From NCBI GenBank assembly GCA_016297775.1, contig JAEDGA010000001.1, forward strand, positions 29,490 to 93,489: a stretch of DNA of 64,000 bases, given 5' to 3'. How positions within the stretch are numbered: the first letter of the stretch is position 1; each line of letters begins with the position of its first letter. Of the stretch, positions 8,787 through 17,542 are shown piece after piece. The notes under the pieces were generated by a model. It was given only the letters and a program-made list of their open reading frames with translations. It was not told the DNA's origin and searched no databases. Position numbers and translations under genes: made by a program. The stretch is from Candidatus Methanomethylophilaceae archaeon. Lineage in GTDB: Archaea; Thermoplasmatota; Thermoplasmata; Methanomassiliicoccales; Methanomethylophilaceae.

Positions 8787-10311
8787 TGATGTTCCCCCTG
8801 TTGAGTATCATGTTGGGATCGAATGCCATCTTCATACGGCGTATCCCCTCGGTACCTTCGGCACCGTACATCATCATTATGTAATCTCTTTTTAGCTTAC
8901 CGATTCCGTGTTCCGCGCTGGGCGATCCACCTAGTTCGAATGCACGGCGTGCCAGGACCGCATAGGCCTCCTTCGCCTTCCTGAGATCCTCCATGTCCTT
9001 CAGGATGATCTCGGCATGGGGGTGGCAGTTACCGAGATGACCGAATATCACGTATTCCAGGCCGTACGATTCCAACACTCTGCCGTATTCGGCCATCATC
9101 TCCCTGTTGCGCTCCTCCGGTACAGACATATCCGTACCCATCTTGTTGATGGCCGGCATGTCCTTCTTCAGGGATGCTACATAGTTGAATATCGACTTAG
9201 GGACGCTGTGCCTGAAGCGGAACATCCTCTCCCTGTCCTTATCTCCGTAGCCGGTCCAACTGTCGGAGGGATCGCCCCCGTTCCTGCGTACGAGTTCGAA
9301 CAACCTCTCGTATCTGGATTCCACGGAACCGTCCATGGGCAGGTCCAGGAACACGGCGGAACGTCTTCCTTCGGGAGGCCGGAGTATGGTGGGATCCACG
9401 GAACAGCTGCGTCTGACCAGATCAACCGATCCGCAGTCGAAGTATTCCAGGAATTCAGGGTCAACCACGTCGTCGTGTCTGAGGTCGTCTATGAGACCCA
9501 GCGCACTGTCGTCATCCGGCATGAATATGATGTTGGAGATCAAAGGGTGCCATTCGGTAAGATACACGTCAGCTTCCACTATGACTCCGAATATCCCGTC
9601 CGAACCTATTATCAGATCCAGAAGGTCCACGTCGTTGCGGGCATAGATGCCTGCGGCATTCTTCACATCCGTGTTGAAGTCATACCCAGGTACATCGAAT
9701 TCAAGATGGATCCCATCCACGTTCGCATCCATATGGCGACCCTTTGCAATGTTCTCCCCTCTGGTGATCCTGACCGTCCTTCCGTCCGGAAGCATCAGTC
9801 TTACGGATCTGACCCAGTCCCTGGTCGGACCGTATCTGAACGTACGCGGTCCCGATGCGTTGGTCGAGATGTTGCCGCCGATGGAACCATGCATCTCCGT
9901 AGGGTCCACCGGATAGAAGAACATGCGATCGTCGGAACGGAATCTGGCACAGGCGTCATCCGTTATATCGGAGATGGAACTCACATGTTTGAGGCGCACC
10001 ATACGGACGATCTCATCCACGGTCACGCAGGGCTGTGTCCTGACATAGAATCCCCTGTCGTCCTCTCCGATGCCGATCACGGAGTTCAGTTTCTCCAGGG
10101 ATACGAGCGTTCCTCCGTAAGGTACGCTTCCGCCGCACAATCCCGTACGCAGTCCGCTTATGGTCACCGGTATAGAACGATCGTTGCATTCCAAAAGCAG
10201 GGCTGACAGTTCGTCCTCGTTCTCCGGGATGGCCACCCTGTCCGCGTTACCACGTATCTTGCATTCGTCGATCAGATACGGGGAATCACTGTTAGGGGTG
10301 AACTCTATCAT
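8779..10311 (-). CDS. FAD-linked 2-hydroxyacid dehydrogenase (GlcD/LctD type)
   Basis: 510 residues with an N-terminal PCMH FAD-binding domain (GLRTGLCGG near 53-61, MHGSIGGNISTNASGPRTF with the glycine-rich loop) and a C-terminal FAD-oxidase domain (FGHLGNCHPHAE, PSAEHGIGKLKRD). The family oxidises D-lactate, glycolate or related 2-hydroxyacids. The gene order dehydrogenase-etfB-etfA, all overlapping, recalls the lactate dehydrogenase/ETF complexes of acetogens that use electron confurcation to drive lactate oxidation with NAD. Which acid is used here is not readable. The start overlaps the coaD fusion gene by 20 bases. Confidence 0.88.
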   Translation of the reverse strand: MIEFTPNSDSPYLIDECKIRGNADRVAIPENEDELSALLLECNDRSIPVTISGLRTGLCGGSVPYGGTLVSLEKLNSVIGIGEDDRGFYVRTQPCVTVDEIVRMVRLKHVSSISDITDDACARFRSDDRMFFYPVDPTEMHGSIGGNISTNASGPRTFRYGPTRDWVRSVRLMLPDGRTVRITRGENIAKGRHMDANVDGIHLEFDVPGYDFNTDVKNAAGIYARNDVDLLDLIIGSDGIFGVIVEADVYLTEWHPLISNIIFMPDDDSALGLIDDLRHDDVVDPEFLEYFDCGSVDLVRRSCSVDPTILRPPEGRRSAVFLDLPMDGSVESRYERLFELVRRNGGDPSDSWTGYGDKDRERMFRFRHSVPKSIFNYVASLKKDMPAINKMGTDMSVPEERNREMMAEYGRVLESYGLEYVIFGHLGNCHPHAEIILKDMEDLRKAKEAYAVLARRAFELGGSPSAEHGIGKLKRDYIMMMYGAEGTEGIRRMKMAFDPNMILNRGNIIE

Positions 10312-11260
10312 CTTCGAGCCTCGGGATCATGGCCGCAAGGACGGATTGTTTGGTCAGATCCTTCCTGTCCAATCTTCCTTTGCTGAGATATCCTATGGCG
10401 CCCTCGGAATGTCCGATGGAATCCTTGTCACAGAGGCTGTCCATGGCCTGTCCGACCGTCATACCGCTCCTGACGAGTTCAGCGACCTTCTTGGGATATG
10501 CGAAACCGGATCCCATACCTACGGTGATGCGGCCATCCCTGTCGAGGACTGCACAATGCTGTATGTCGATCAGTTCCCCGTACATCTCGAAGACTCCCGC
10601 CTCTATGCCTACCGACAGATCCCTGTCTCCTATGGCCCCTTTCGCTCTGTTCACGGCACCGCGGTGCGTCTCCTCTCCGAAGGGTTGCTCCGGCACTCCG
10701 CTGGGGACGTCCACAGCATACACCCTGACGGAACCGTATACGGATTCCATGATCTCTCTGACCGCTTCCACCTTGACGCGGTTGGTGGAGCCGACGGCGA
10801 CACGCACCACGTCGGACCTGCCGTCCCTGGATACGGAACCGTTCATGACGTCGGTGGCGCTCAGTTTGTTCCCGTTGCAATCCGGGACTATGTTGACCAC
10901 GGACAGTTTCAAAGGATCCAGTCCACGTTTGACCCTCATCCTGGATACCAATTCACCGTTGGACTGCGTCTCCTCGGACACAATGAGTGTGTCTATGCTG
11001 TCCATGATCTCCGGGGGGCCATAGATGTCATCGATGGGGAATACGATAGCGACCTCGTTCTTGGATGCGACATAATCCTCAACGGCCTTTTTCCTCAGGT
11101 AATATGGTACGACCTCGGTCCTGGTCTCGGATGCCATCCTGTCGGATGTTATCCCGATGTAGAGTTCGTCCGCCATCCACATGGCGTGGTCCAGAAGGGC
11201 CTTGTGTCCCTCGTGGAGGACGTTGAACGTACCTGCGACCGCAGCCTTCACAGCGAACAT
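10292..11260 (-). CDS. coaD: Phosphopantetheine adenylyltransferase fused to inosine/xanthosine triphosphatase
   Basis: 322 residues with two enzymes. Residues about 1-150 match the archaeal nucleotidyltransferase that makes dephospho-CoA: AVAGTFNVLHEGHKALLDHA with the nucleotide-binding H-x-x-H and a later ATDV motif. Residues about 152-320 match the YjjX/DUF84 house-cleaning NTPase: VAVGSTNRVKVEAVRE, VPSGVPEQPFGEETHRGAVN, GIEAGVFE. No stop or frame change separates them, so this is a genuine fusion. ATG at 11260 overlaps the zinc ribbon gene by 13 bases. CoA synthesis and removal of deaminated purine nucleotides have no obvious direct link beyond nucleotide handling. Confidence 0.9.
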   Translation of the reverse strand: MFAVKAAVAGTFNVLHEGHKALLDHAMWMADELYIGITSDRMASETRTEVVPYYLRKKAVEDYVASKNEVAIVFPIDDIYGPPEIMDSIDTLIVSEETQSNGELVSRMRVKRGLDPLKLSVVNIVPDCNGNKLSATDVMNGSVSRDGRSDVVRVAVGSTNRVKVEAVREIMESVYGSVRVYAVDVPSGVPEQPFGEETHRGAVNRAKGAIGDRDLSVGIEAGVFEMYGELIDIQHCAVLDRDGRITVGMGSGFAYPKKVAELVRSGMTVGQAMDSLCDKDSIGHSEGAIGYLSKGRLDRKDLTKQSVLAAMIPRLEDDRVHP

Positions 11261-11448
11261 ACTATCGCCACCACCATGATCGCAACGGCTATCCCCCATA
11301 CGATCAGGAGATTGTTCCTTTTCTTCTTGAGTTCGGAGACCCTTCCGTTCTCGCAGGCCTCGGAACAGTACCTTCCGTCGCCGACGAATGCCTTGTTGCA
11401 GTTGAGACAGTGTCTGTGCTGGGGTATCCTTTCCACATCGTCCGCCAT
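11248..11448 (-). CDS. Small zinc-ribbon membrane protein (DUF2116-like, 66 aa)
   Basis: The product begins MADDVERIPQHRHCLNCNK and continues with CSEAC, giving a CxxC...CxxxC zinc ribbon (residues about 14-34), a basic linker (KKKRN) and one C-terminal membrane segment (VWGIAVAIMVVAIVCSL). Such tail-anchored ribbons are common and uncharacterised in Euryarchaeota. It sits in a housekeeping operon, 3 bases after trmY and overlapping coaD. Confidence 0.8.
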   Translation of the reverse strand: MADDVERIPQHRHCLNCNKAFVGDGRYCSEACENGRVSELKKKRNNLLIVWGIAVAIMVVAIVCSL

Positions 11449-11451
11449 GAT

Positions 11452-12051
11452 TCATTCACCTGCCTTCCTTCTGTCCATCTCGTTGTGGACGATCACCATG
11501 CAGTGGTTCGCGTGCAGGCTGACCGGTCCGAGACAGATGGTATCGAACGGATATCTGGACATGATCGCTTCCTCCTCTTCCGTGGGATCGCGGTCGTCGC
11601 CCAATATGAAGCATGGGTTCTCCGGGAACTCATATTCCCTGACATCCTCCCCGTTCTCCCTCAGATAGATGAAATTGCTGTCCTTGGACAGCATCTCCAT
11701 GACATCCTCGAAGGATTTCCTGGAAACGAACACTCCCGGGGAGGACCTGATCTCTCTCGTAGGGTCCAGTTTCTTGATCAGTGCGTTGCGTATGAGGGAT
11801 GCGGTGCTCCTCTCGTCCGGATTGAGATATTTCATCTCGGATCCGTCGAACCTTATGGTCTTGGGGGCATCCTCCCCTCCGAGCATCACCAGGTAGAGTT
11901 CCACGTCCTTCCTGAGATCGTGACTGAGGAAGAATGCGGAGTTGACACACCTGGTGAGTATGTCCAGTCTTCCGGCCCCTCCGCAGATGTCCTCGAGTTT
12001 GAAGTCCGCGGTGGTGTGTGCGCGGTGCCCGATGATCACGAATCTTATCAA
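11452..12051 (-). CDS. trmY: tRNA (pseudouridine54-N1)-methyltransferase
   Basis: 199 residues of the SPOUT superfamily. TrmY methylates pseudouridine 54 in the T-loop of archaeal tRNA using S-adenosylmethionine. Visible family features are FVIIGHRAHTTADFKLEDI, GAGRLDILTRCVNSAFFLSHD at the N-terminus, and the knotted cofactor site FILGDDRDPTEEEE followed by ICLGPVSLHANHC near the C-terminus. It begins 4 bases after srp54 and is surely co-transcribed with it. The length matches other archaeal TrmY proteins. Confidence 0.93.
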   Translation of the reverse strand: MIRFVIIGHRAHTTADFKLEDICGGAGRLDILTRCVNSAFFLSHDLRKDVELYLVMLGGEDAPKTIRFDGSEMKYLNPDERSTASLIRNALIKKLDPTREIRSSPGVFVSRKSFEDVMEMLSKDSNFIYLRENGEDVREYEFPENPCFILGDDRDPTEEEEAIMSRYPFDTICLGPVSLHANHCMVIVHNEMDRRKAGE

Positions 12052-12055
12052 GGGA

Positions 12056-13408
12056 TCACTCCAGTGAATCCAGGTCCAGATCGGTCATGCCCATCTGCTT
12101 CATCATCTGTTTGCGGAGCTTCCTGTTGCCGGTCATTCCCTTGAGTGCCTTCTTGCTCTGGTTGAACTGTTTGAGCAGTTCTCTGACATCCTGTACGCTG
12201 GTACCGGAACCCATCGCGATCCTCTGGACGCGAGACGATTTTATGATCTCGGGGTTCTCCTGTTCCTCGAGCGTCATGGAATCCATGATGTACTTGTATT
12301 TGGCGAGTCTCTTCTGGGATTCCTCGAAGTCGATCTTGTCCTCCATCTTGGACATTCCGGGGATCAGGGACATGATCTTCTTCAGCGGACCCATCTTGTT
12401 CATGGCCTGCATCTGCTGGTACATGTCGCGGAGGGTGAATTTTCCGGAGAGGATCTTCTTTCCGGCCTCCTCCATCTGTACCTCCTGCCCCTCGTATCCT
12501 TCCTTGGCCATTTCGACCAGGGAGGAGAGATCCCCCATTCCGAGGAGACGGGAGATGAACTTGTTGGCGTCGAAGGGTTCGAAATCGCGGATGTGCTCTC
12601 CCACTCCGATACATACGATCCTTGCGTTGGTCTTGGAAATCGCACTGATCGCACCTCCTCCCTTTGCCGTACCGTCCATCTTTGTTAGTATGACACCTGT
12701 GACACCGACAGCGTTGTGGAACGCCTCCGCCTGGGGTCCGGCCTGCTGACCGACCTGCGAATCCAGTACGAGGAACCTCTCGTCGGGTTTCGCCACATTG
12801 GCGATGTCCTTGATCTCCTGGATGAGATCGTCCTCGAGGGCATGTCTTCCGGAGGTATCGATGATGACGATCTTCTTCTCCTTGAAGTGCTCCATTCCTC
12901 TTTTGACGATACCGGGTGCGTCGCTCTCGCCGGGTTCTCCGTATACCTCGACACCGACCTTCTCTCCCAGCTGGCGCAGCTGGTCGTATGCGGCGGGCCT
13001 GTACACATCCGCGGCGATGAGTCCCACGTTGAATCCTCTCTTGTTGAAGAGATACGCCAATTTACCGGTGGATGTGGTCTTACCCTGACCGTATAGTCCC
13101 ACCATCATGATGGTCTGGGGCCTCATCTTGAGACCTTCGCCGTTGTCGAGAAGACTCACCAGTTCGTCGTAGATGATCCTCACGACATGGTCCTTCGGGC
13201 TCTTTCCCGCAGGTGGTTTCTCTCCGAGTGCACGCTCCTCGATCTTCTTGGTGAGTGCGAGCACCAGCTGAACATTGACATCTGCCTGCAGGAGGGCGCG
13301 CTGAAGGTCCTTGACGACATCCTTGATCAGCTGTTCGTCGATGGACGTTGCACCGGTGATACGGTCGAGAGCACTCCTGAGTGATTTTCCCAATCCTTCC
13401 AAGACCAT
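12056..13408 (-). CDS. srp54: Signal recognition particle GTPase SRP54
   Basis: 450 residues. SRP54 binds signal peptides and 7S RNA and delivers ribosomes to FtsY at the membrane. N domain spans about 1-90, G domain about 95-295 with GLYGQGKTTSTGKLA (P-loop), DTSGRHALEDD, TKMDGTAKGGG and GVGEHIRDFEPF, and the Met-rich M domain from about 310 with MYQQMQAMNKMGPLKKIM and MGSGTSVQDVRELLKQF for RNA binding. It leads a seven-gene minus-strand run ending with etfA. The surface protein at 13.5 kb diverges from it. Confidence 0.97.
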   Translation of the reverse strand: MVLEGLGKSLRSALDRITGATSIDEQLIKDVVKDLQRALLQADVNVQLVLALTKKIEERALGEKPPAGKSPKDHVVRIIYDELVSLLDNGEGLKMRPQTIMMVGLYGQGKTTSTGKLAYLFNKRGFNVGLIAADVYRPAAYDQLRQLGEKVGVEVYGEPGESDAPGIVKRGMEHFKEKKIVIIDTSGRHALEDDLIQEIKDIANVAKPDERFLVLDSQVGQQAGPQAEAFHNAVGVTGVILTKMDGTAKGGGAISAISKTNARIVCIGVGEHIRDFEPFDANKFISRLLGMGDLSSLVEMAKEGYEGQEVQMEEAGKKILSGKFTLRDMYQQMQAMNKMGPLKKIMSLIPGMSKMEDKIDFEESQKRLAKYKYIMDSMTLEEQENPEIIKSSRVQRIAMGSGTSVQDVRELLKQFNQSKKALKGMTGNRKLRKQMMKQMGMTDLDLDSLE

Positions 13409-13502
13409 GTACTATCGGCCCTCCAACTGTTCCCTTTAATAAAAAGGTACGTGCGCACTGCGCGCGTGTTATATGCCCATATGCGGATACGCGGATGTTA
13501 CC

Positions 13503-16352
13503 ATGGGACGTTCCGTAATCATGTTCGCGTTTCTGATCCTTGCCGTCATGGCCGGATTCGCGGTATCGGATGACTGCATCGCCGAATCGTTCTCGTACGA
13601 TCCCGTCACTGACGTTCTGACCGTGGATTCGGATGTTCCGGACAGGACATCCGGTTTCGGATGGGACACATATCTGGACGTATGCAGGGAGATCGTAGTA
13701 TCGGAGGGTGTGAGGAGCATAGGTAAGGAAGGTTTCCTAGGATGTTCTGGTACTGTATCCATATCCTTGCCGTCGACGTTGACGCATATCGGTGCCGGCG
13801 CCTTCTCCGGATGTACGTCCCTGGTGGAATTGCTCGTGTGCGCGGATGGTCTCTCCGCCGACGAGGGTGCGTTCCGTCAGGCCGGTACGTCCGGACCTGG
13901 TGTGAAACTGTCTTACAGTGACGATGTCCGTACCGTAGGCCGTCTGTTCTATGGAGGGGAGAGGATAGCATCCGTGGACCTGGGTCATGCGGAAAGTATC
14001 TCGGAACGCGCCCTGTACGGAGTTGGCGCGGTATCCCTGAGGATCCCGGATACGGTGAAGTACATCGGGGATCTGGCATTCTTCGGATGTACCGGGATGG
14101 ATGTGCTGGAACTACCCAGGGGGCTTACACACATCGGAAGGGATGCGTTCTACGGATGTTCCGGATTGACCGAAATATCGTTCTCATGCGAAAGGTGCGA
14201 CGACCTGGATCCGAAAGGTTCATTCGGTCATACCGGGAACCCAGCAGTGAAATTCTCGGACGGATGCAAGTATGTCCCGTCCAACATCGTGGCCGGTATG
14301 CACCCCTCATCGGTGACGTTCTCCGACACCGTGGAATCTGTAGGCGACGACGCGTTCAGGGATTATTCCGGTCCAATGCTCGATATTCCCGATGGTCTGG
14401 TACATATCGGAGACCGTGCGTTCATGGGATGCAGTTCCCTATCATCGGTCGTGCTGTCCGGAACGCTGGTACATCTAGGTGCCGATGCGTTCTCGAACTG
14501 TAGGTCCTTGAAGGATGTGACATTTTCATCTCCGATCGCCGATCTTGAATCATCGGATGCACCCTTCAGGGGGATTTGTGCCGACGGGATGTCCGTCACT
14601 GTGAATGGAATACCACGTATACCGTCCAATCTGTTCCTGGGCTGCATATCGCTTTCATCGATCTCGTTCTCCGATGGGGTCGCATCGATCGGTGACGGGG
14701 CATTCGCGTTCTGCGAATCCTTACAGAATGTGTATCTGGGTCATGTATCTGAGATAGGCGACGATGCGTTCCTGAGCTGCAAGGCACTGACAGGAGTATT
14801 CTTCGGTCCCGGGCGTACGGTGATGGGCGACGACAGTTTCCGCGGGACATCCCTGTCATCCGTGATGTTCGGCGATTGTACGATAGGTGACAGAGCTTTC
14901 AAGGATGTACCTTTGGACTCGGTACGCTTCGACGGGGACGTCGGTATCGGACACGGGGCATTCTCCGGCATGCCCGATGGTTTCCTGATGGAGTTCTGCG
15001 ATGATACGATATCTTTGGATCCGGCCGACTTCGCTGATGGTGGGCCGATGACCATACGTTTCCTGTGCGATGTTGTCCCGTCAGGGATTCTGAAAGGATT
15101 CAAGGGGGTATTCGAGGCTGACATCCTCTCATCGAAGATAGGTGATTTGGCATTCGAAGATTGTGTCGGACTATGTTCCGTGAATTTGAACGATGTCGCA
15201 TACATAGGCGCAGGTGCCTTCAAAGGATGTACATCCGTTACCGTGTTGGATGTTCCGGAATCCGTTGAACAAATCGGTGATGGATCGTTCTCCCGTATGA
15301 CCGGATTGACATCCTTGTCGATATCCGATATACCTGTGCAGACCTGGTCCAAGGTCGCACCGTTCGCGGGGAGCGGTGCGGAGGGTATGATCGCGAGCAT
15401 ACGCGGAGACATCCCTCCATGGACCTTCAGCGGATCACGTGTGTCATCGGTGATATTGTCGGATGTCGCGGTGATAGGGCAACACGCGTTCTCGAATTCG
15501 CTGCTTTCGGATTTAGAATCATTGGAAGGGGTGAGGATCGTGGGTGCGGGGGCATTCTCGAACACGTCCCTCACATCGGTGAAGCTGATCGACGGGGTGG
15601 TCTACCATGACAACGTGTATGCGGATTGCAGATATCTGGTACATGCCGATCTGACCTCCGCTTACACGATACCGGACGGCATGTTCTCAGGCTGCACGGC
15701 CTTGACGGATATCAGAATGGGACACGGTCTGGAGACCATCGGTGATAATGCGTTCGAAGGTACCGCTTTGGTATCCGTACAGATCCCCTATTCACTTTCA
15801 TCCATCGGCAGATATGCCTTCCATGACTGTGCACAACTGGAACACGTATCGATACTGGGTCATACCATATCCATAGGCGACCGTGCGTTCTCCGGATGCC
15901 CGGTGACGATGGCGGAACTGCAGAGCGGGAACATCCTGGGTAACGGTGTGTTCGATGTCTCCGCGAACGGTATGTTCCTGATACCGGACGGGGATCCCGG
16001 GGATCTCCCGTACGGTTCGTCGGTGTTCTCCGGGGAGATGTCAGCCTTGTCATCGGTCACATACGATCTGTCGGATCTGGGTCTAGGCAGGATAATGCTG
16101 TTTCCCGGCACAGTTCCCTATCCGGATCTGATCTCGGGTATGCCTATGATGTGGAAGGATGCGGATGGGGATCCCGCCGATCCTTCGCATGCCCATGCCG
16201 GTACGGTCCTGTTCGCCGTATCGTCCATGACCTCCGTATCGGGTGGTACCGATACAGGATACGACATACCGTTCGAGATGATGGCCTGCATTTTTGCCCT
16301 GGCATCCGCTCTCTGCATGGTATTGGCCAATTTCGGAAAGCGTTCGGTTTAA
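13503..16352 (+). CDS. BspA-like leucine-rich repeat surface protein
   Basis: 949 residues from ATG 13503. Starts with a signal peptide (MGRSVIMFAFLILAVMAGFA), then carries a long array of LRR_5/BspA-type repeats of about 23 residues with the pattern I-G-x-x-A-F-x-x-C-x-x-L (for instance IGAGAFSGCTSL, IGRDAFYGCSGL). The C-terminus has one membrane segment followed by FGKRSV, giving a cell-surface anchor. An in-frame ATG at 13473 would add ten residues ahead of the signal peptide. Such proteins are abundant in gut anaerobes and protists and are thought to act in adhesion. No enzymatic domain seen. Serine and aspartate codons are heavily used. Confidence 0.88.
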   Translation: MGRSVIMFAFLILAVMAGFAVSDDCIAESFSYDPVTDVLTVDSDVPDRTSGFGWDTYLDVCREIVVSEGVRSIGKEGFLGCSGTVSISLPSTLTHIGAGAFSGCTSLVELLVCADGLSADEGAFRQAGTSGPGVKLSYSDDVRTVGRLFYGGERIASVDLGHAESISERALYGVGAVSLRIPDTVKYIGDLAFFGCTGMDVLELPRGLTHIGRDAFYGCSGLTEISFSCERCDDLDPKGSFGHTGNPAVKFSDGCKYVPSNIVAGMHPSSVTFSDTVESVGDDAFRDYSGPMLDIPDGLVHIGDRAFMGCSSLSSVVLSGTLVHLGADAFSNCRSLKDVTFSSPIADLESSDAPFRGICADGMSVTVNGIPRIPSNLFLGCISLSSISFSDGVASIGDGAFAFCESLQNVYLGHVSEIGDDAFLSCKALTGVFFGPGRTVMGDDSFRGTSLSSVMFGDCTIGDRAFKDVPLDSVRFDGDVGIGHGAFSGMPDGFLMEFCDDTISLDPADFADGGPMTIRFLCDVVPSGILKGFKGVFEADILSSKIGDLAFEDCVGLCSVNLNDVAYIGAGAFKGCTSVTVLDVPESVEQIGDGSFSRMTGLTSLSISDIPVQTWSKVAPFAGSGAEGMIASIRGDIPPWTFSGSRVSSVILSDVAVIGQHAFSNSLLSDLESLEGVRIVGAGAFSNTSLTSVKLIDGVVYHDNVYADCRYLVHADLTSAYTIPDGMFSGCTALTDIRMGHGLETIGDNAFEGTALVSVQIPYSLSSIGRYAFHDCAQLEHVSILGHTISIGDRAFSGCPVTMAELQSGNILGNGVFDVSANGMFLIPDGDPGDLPYGSSVFSGEMSALSSVTYDLSDLGLGRIMLFPGTVPYPDLISGMPMMWKDADGDPADPSHAHAGTVLFAVSSMTSVSGGTDTGYDIPFEMMACIFALASALCMVLANFGKRSV

Positions 16353-16377
16353 TAGATATGATATGTATCATCCGGAC

Positions 16378-16947
16378 ATGAAAGCGTTCGCGATATGCGG
16401 AAGTCCGAATCTCGTAGGCAACACATCCAAGTCACTCATCCACCTCCTGGATTATCTGGAGAAAGAGGGCTTCGAGACGGAATATGTGCACATCTACGAG
16501 GATCACATGATCCCATGTAACTGTTGCAACACCTGCGAGATCAGGGGTGACGGCAGATGTGTCAACGAGGATGACCGCATGAACGACTACCTTGACAAGA
16601 TGAGGGCCGCTGATGTCATCATCCTCTGTTCCCCGTCATATTTCGGTACATGCACAGCACAGCTGAAGATGTTCCTGGAACGTGCGGGATACTGTCTCGC
16701 CACCGGAGGTTACGGTCTCCGTGGAAAGCTGGGTGTGGCATTCGCCACTCAGGAGAGGGATGGGGGCATCACCGTCTTCAACGAGCTCGTCACATGGATG
16801 CTCAGGATGGGTCTGACCGTGATAGGTACCGATCCCCTGCCCATCATCAATGGTGACGGACCGAACGATTGGGAGGAGGACGACAAAGGCATCCGTGCTC
16901 TCGACCGTCTCTCCGAAAGGATCGTCGAGTTCATCCTGGACGAATGA
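16378..16947 (+). CDS. NADPH-dependent FMN reductase / iron-sulfur flavoprotein family
   Basis: 189 residues with a flavodoxin-like fold: FAICGSPNLVGNTSKSLIH is the FMN phosphate loop, SPSYFGTCTAQLKMFLERAG the second flavin loop. CNCCNTC near residues 49-55 plus a later C gives the compact cysteine cluster of archaeal iron-sulfur flavoproteins. Such proteins are redox carriers or oxygen/peroxide scavengers in methanogens. The ATG at 16378 is preceded by GTTTAATAGA about 26 bases upstream, so it is probably leaderless. Convergent with the next gene. Confidence 0.82.
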   Translation: MKAFAICGSPNLVGNTSKSLIHLLDYLEKEGFETEYVHIYEDHMIPCNCCNTCEIRGDGRCVNEDDRMNDYLDKMRAADVIILCSPSYFGTCTAQLKMFLERAGYCLATGGYGLRGKLGVAFATQERDGGITVFNELVTWMLRMGLTVIGTDPLPIINGDGPNDWEEDDKGIRALDRLSERIVEFILDE

Positions 16948-17424
16948 TCAGGATGTCCCCAGGGATTCGGACCAATCGATCTCGATCCCTGTGGATTCCG
17001 TGATCCTCTTGAGTGCGTATTCGGAGCCTTCCCACCATGAATCCATGATGGCATCGATATCGTTGTCCGTCATGGTCGCGTTGAAGCACATGGTGAGCAT
17101 GAGGATGTTCATGTTGTGCTCCACGTGGGCGGTGACCTGGATCTTGGTGCCTGTTAGATCGTTAACGGCCCTCAGGAGCGAGATCTCGTCAGATGTTTTG
17201 GATATGGAAAGGAGTGTGGTCAACCATACGGTATCCCGTTCGCCGTTCACTATCACGCTGTAGTTGTTACCATCCTTAGTTTCCGTGACGAACGTCAACG
17301 CACCGGACGAATTGTATTCCGTATCCACATCGTTCTTCTTAAGGTACTTCTCGAACTTCTTCAGATACTTCTTGACGTCCTTGTTCATATCGTTCGGGTT
17401 CTTCGGTCTCCTTTTGAACATCAT
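16948..17424 (-). CDS. YbjN-like hypothetical protein (158 aa)
   Basis: A 158-residue soluble protein with a basic, helical start (KKYLKKFEKYLKKND) followed by alternating strands and helices. Its layout resembles YbjN/type III chaperone-like folds found in many prokaryotes, without known activity. AAGGATGTGGG precedes the ATG. Its stop abuts the stop of the convergent flavoprotein gene. The family assignment rests on secondary-structure resemblance only. Confidence 0.6.
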   Translation of the reverse strand: MMFKRRPKNPNDMNKDVKKYLKKFEKYLKKNDVDTEYNSSGALTFVTETKDGNNYSVIVNGERDTVWLTTLLSISKTSDEISLLRAVNDLTGTKIQVTAHVEHNMNILMLTMCFNATMTDNDIDAIMDSWWEGSEYALKRITESTGIEIDWSESLGTS

Positions 17425-17542
17425 CCCACATCCTTGCGATACAATCTACTTGCTTGGCTATAAGGCTCCCCATTCCCAATCATGTTACGTTCGAATCTGT
17501 GAAACGCACAGGCACAAATAGAACGAAGAGGATGTGGATGGC

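Noticed and set aside
9016..11668. Plus-strand frames of 396 and 502 codons opposite the dehydrogenase and coaD genes
   Set aside because: Antisense shadows; the minus strand carries recognised enzymes with overlapping starts and stops.
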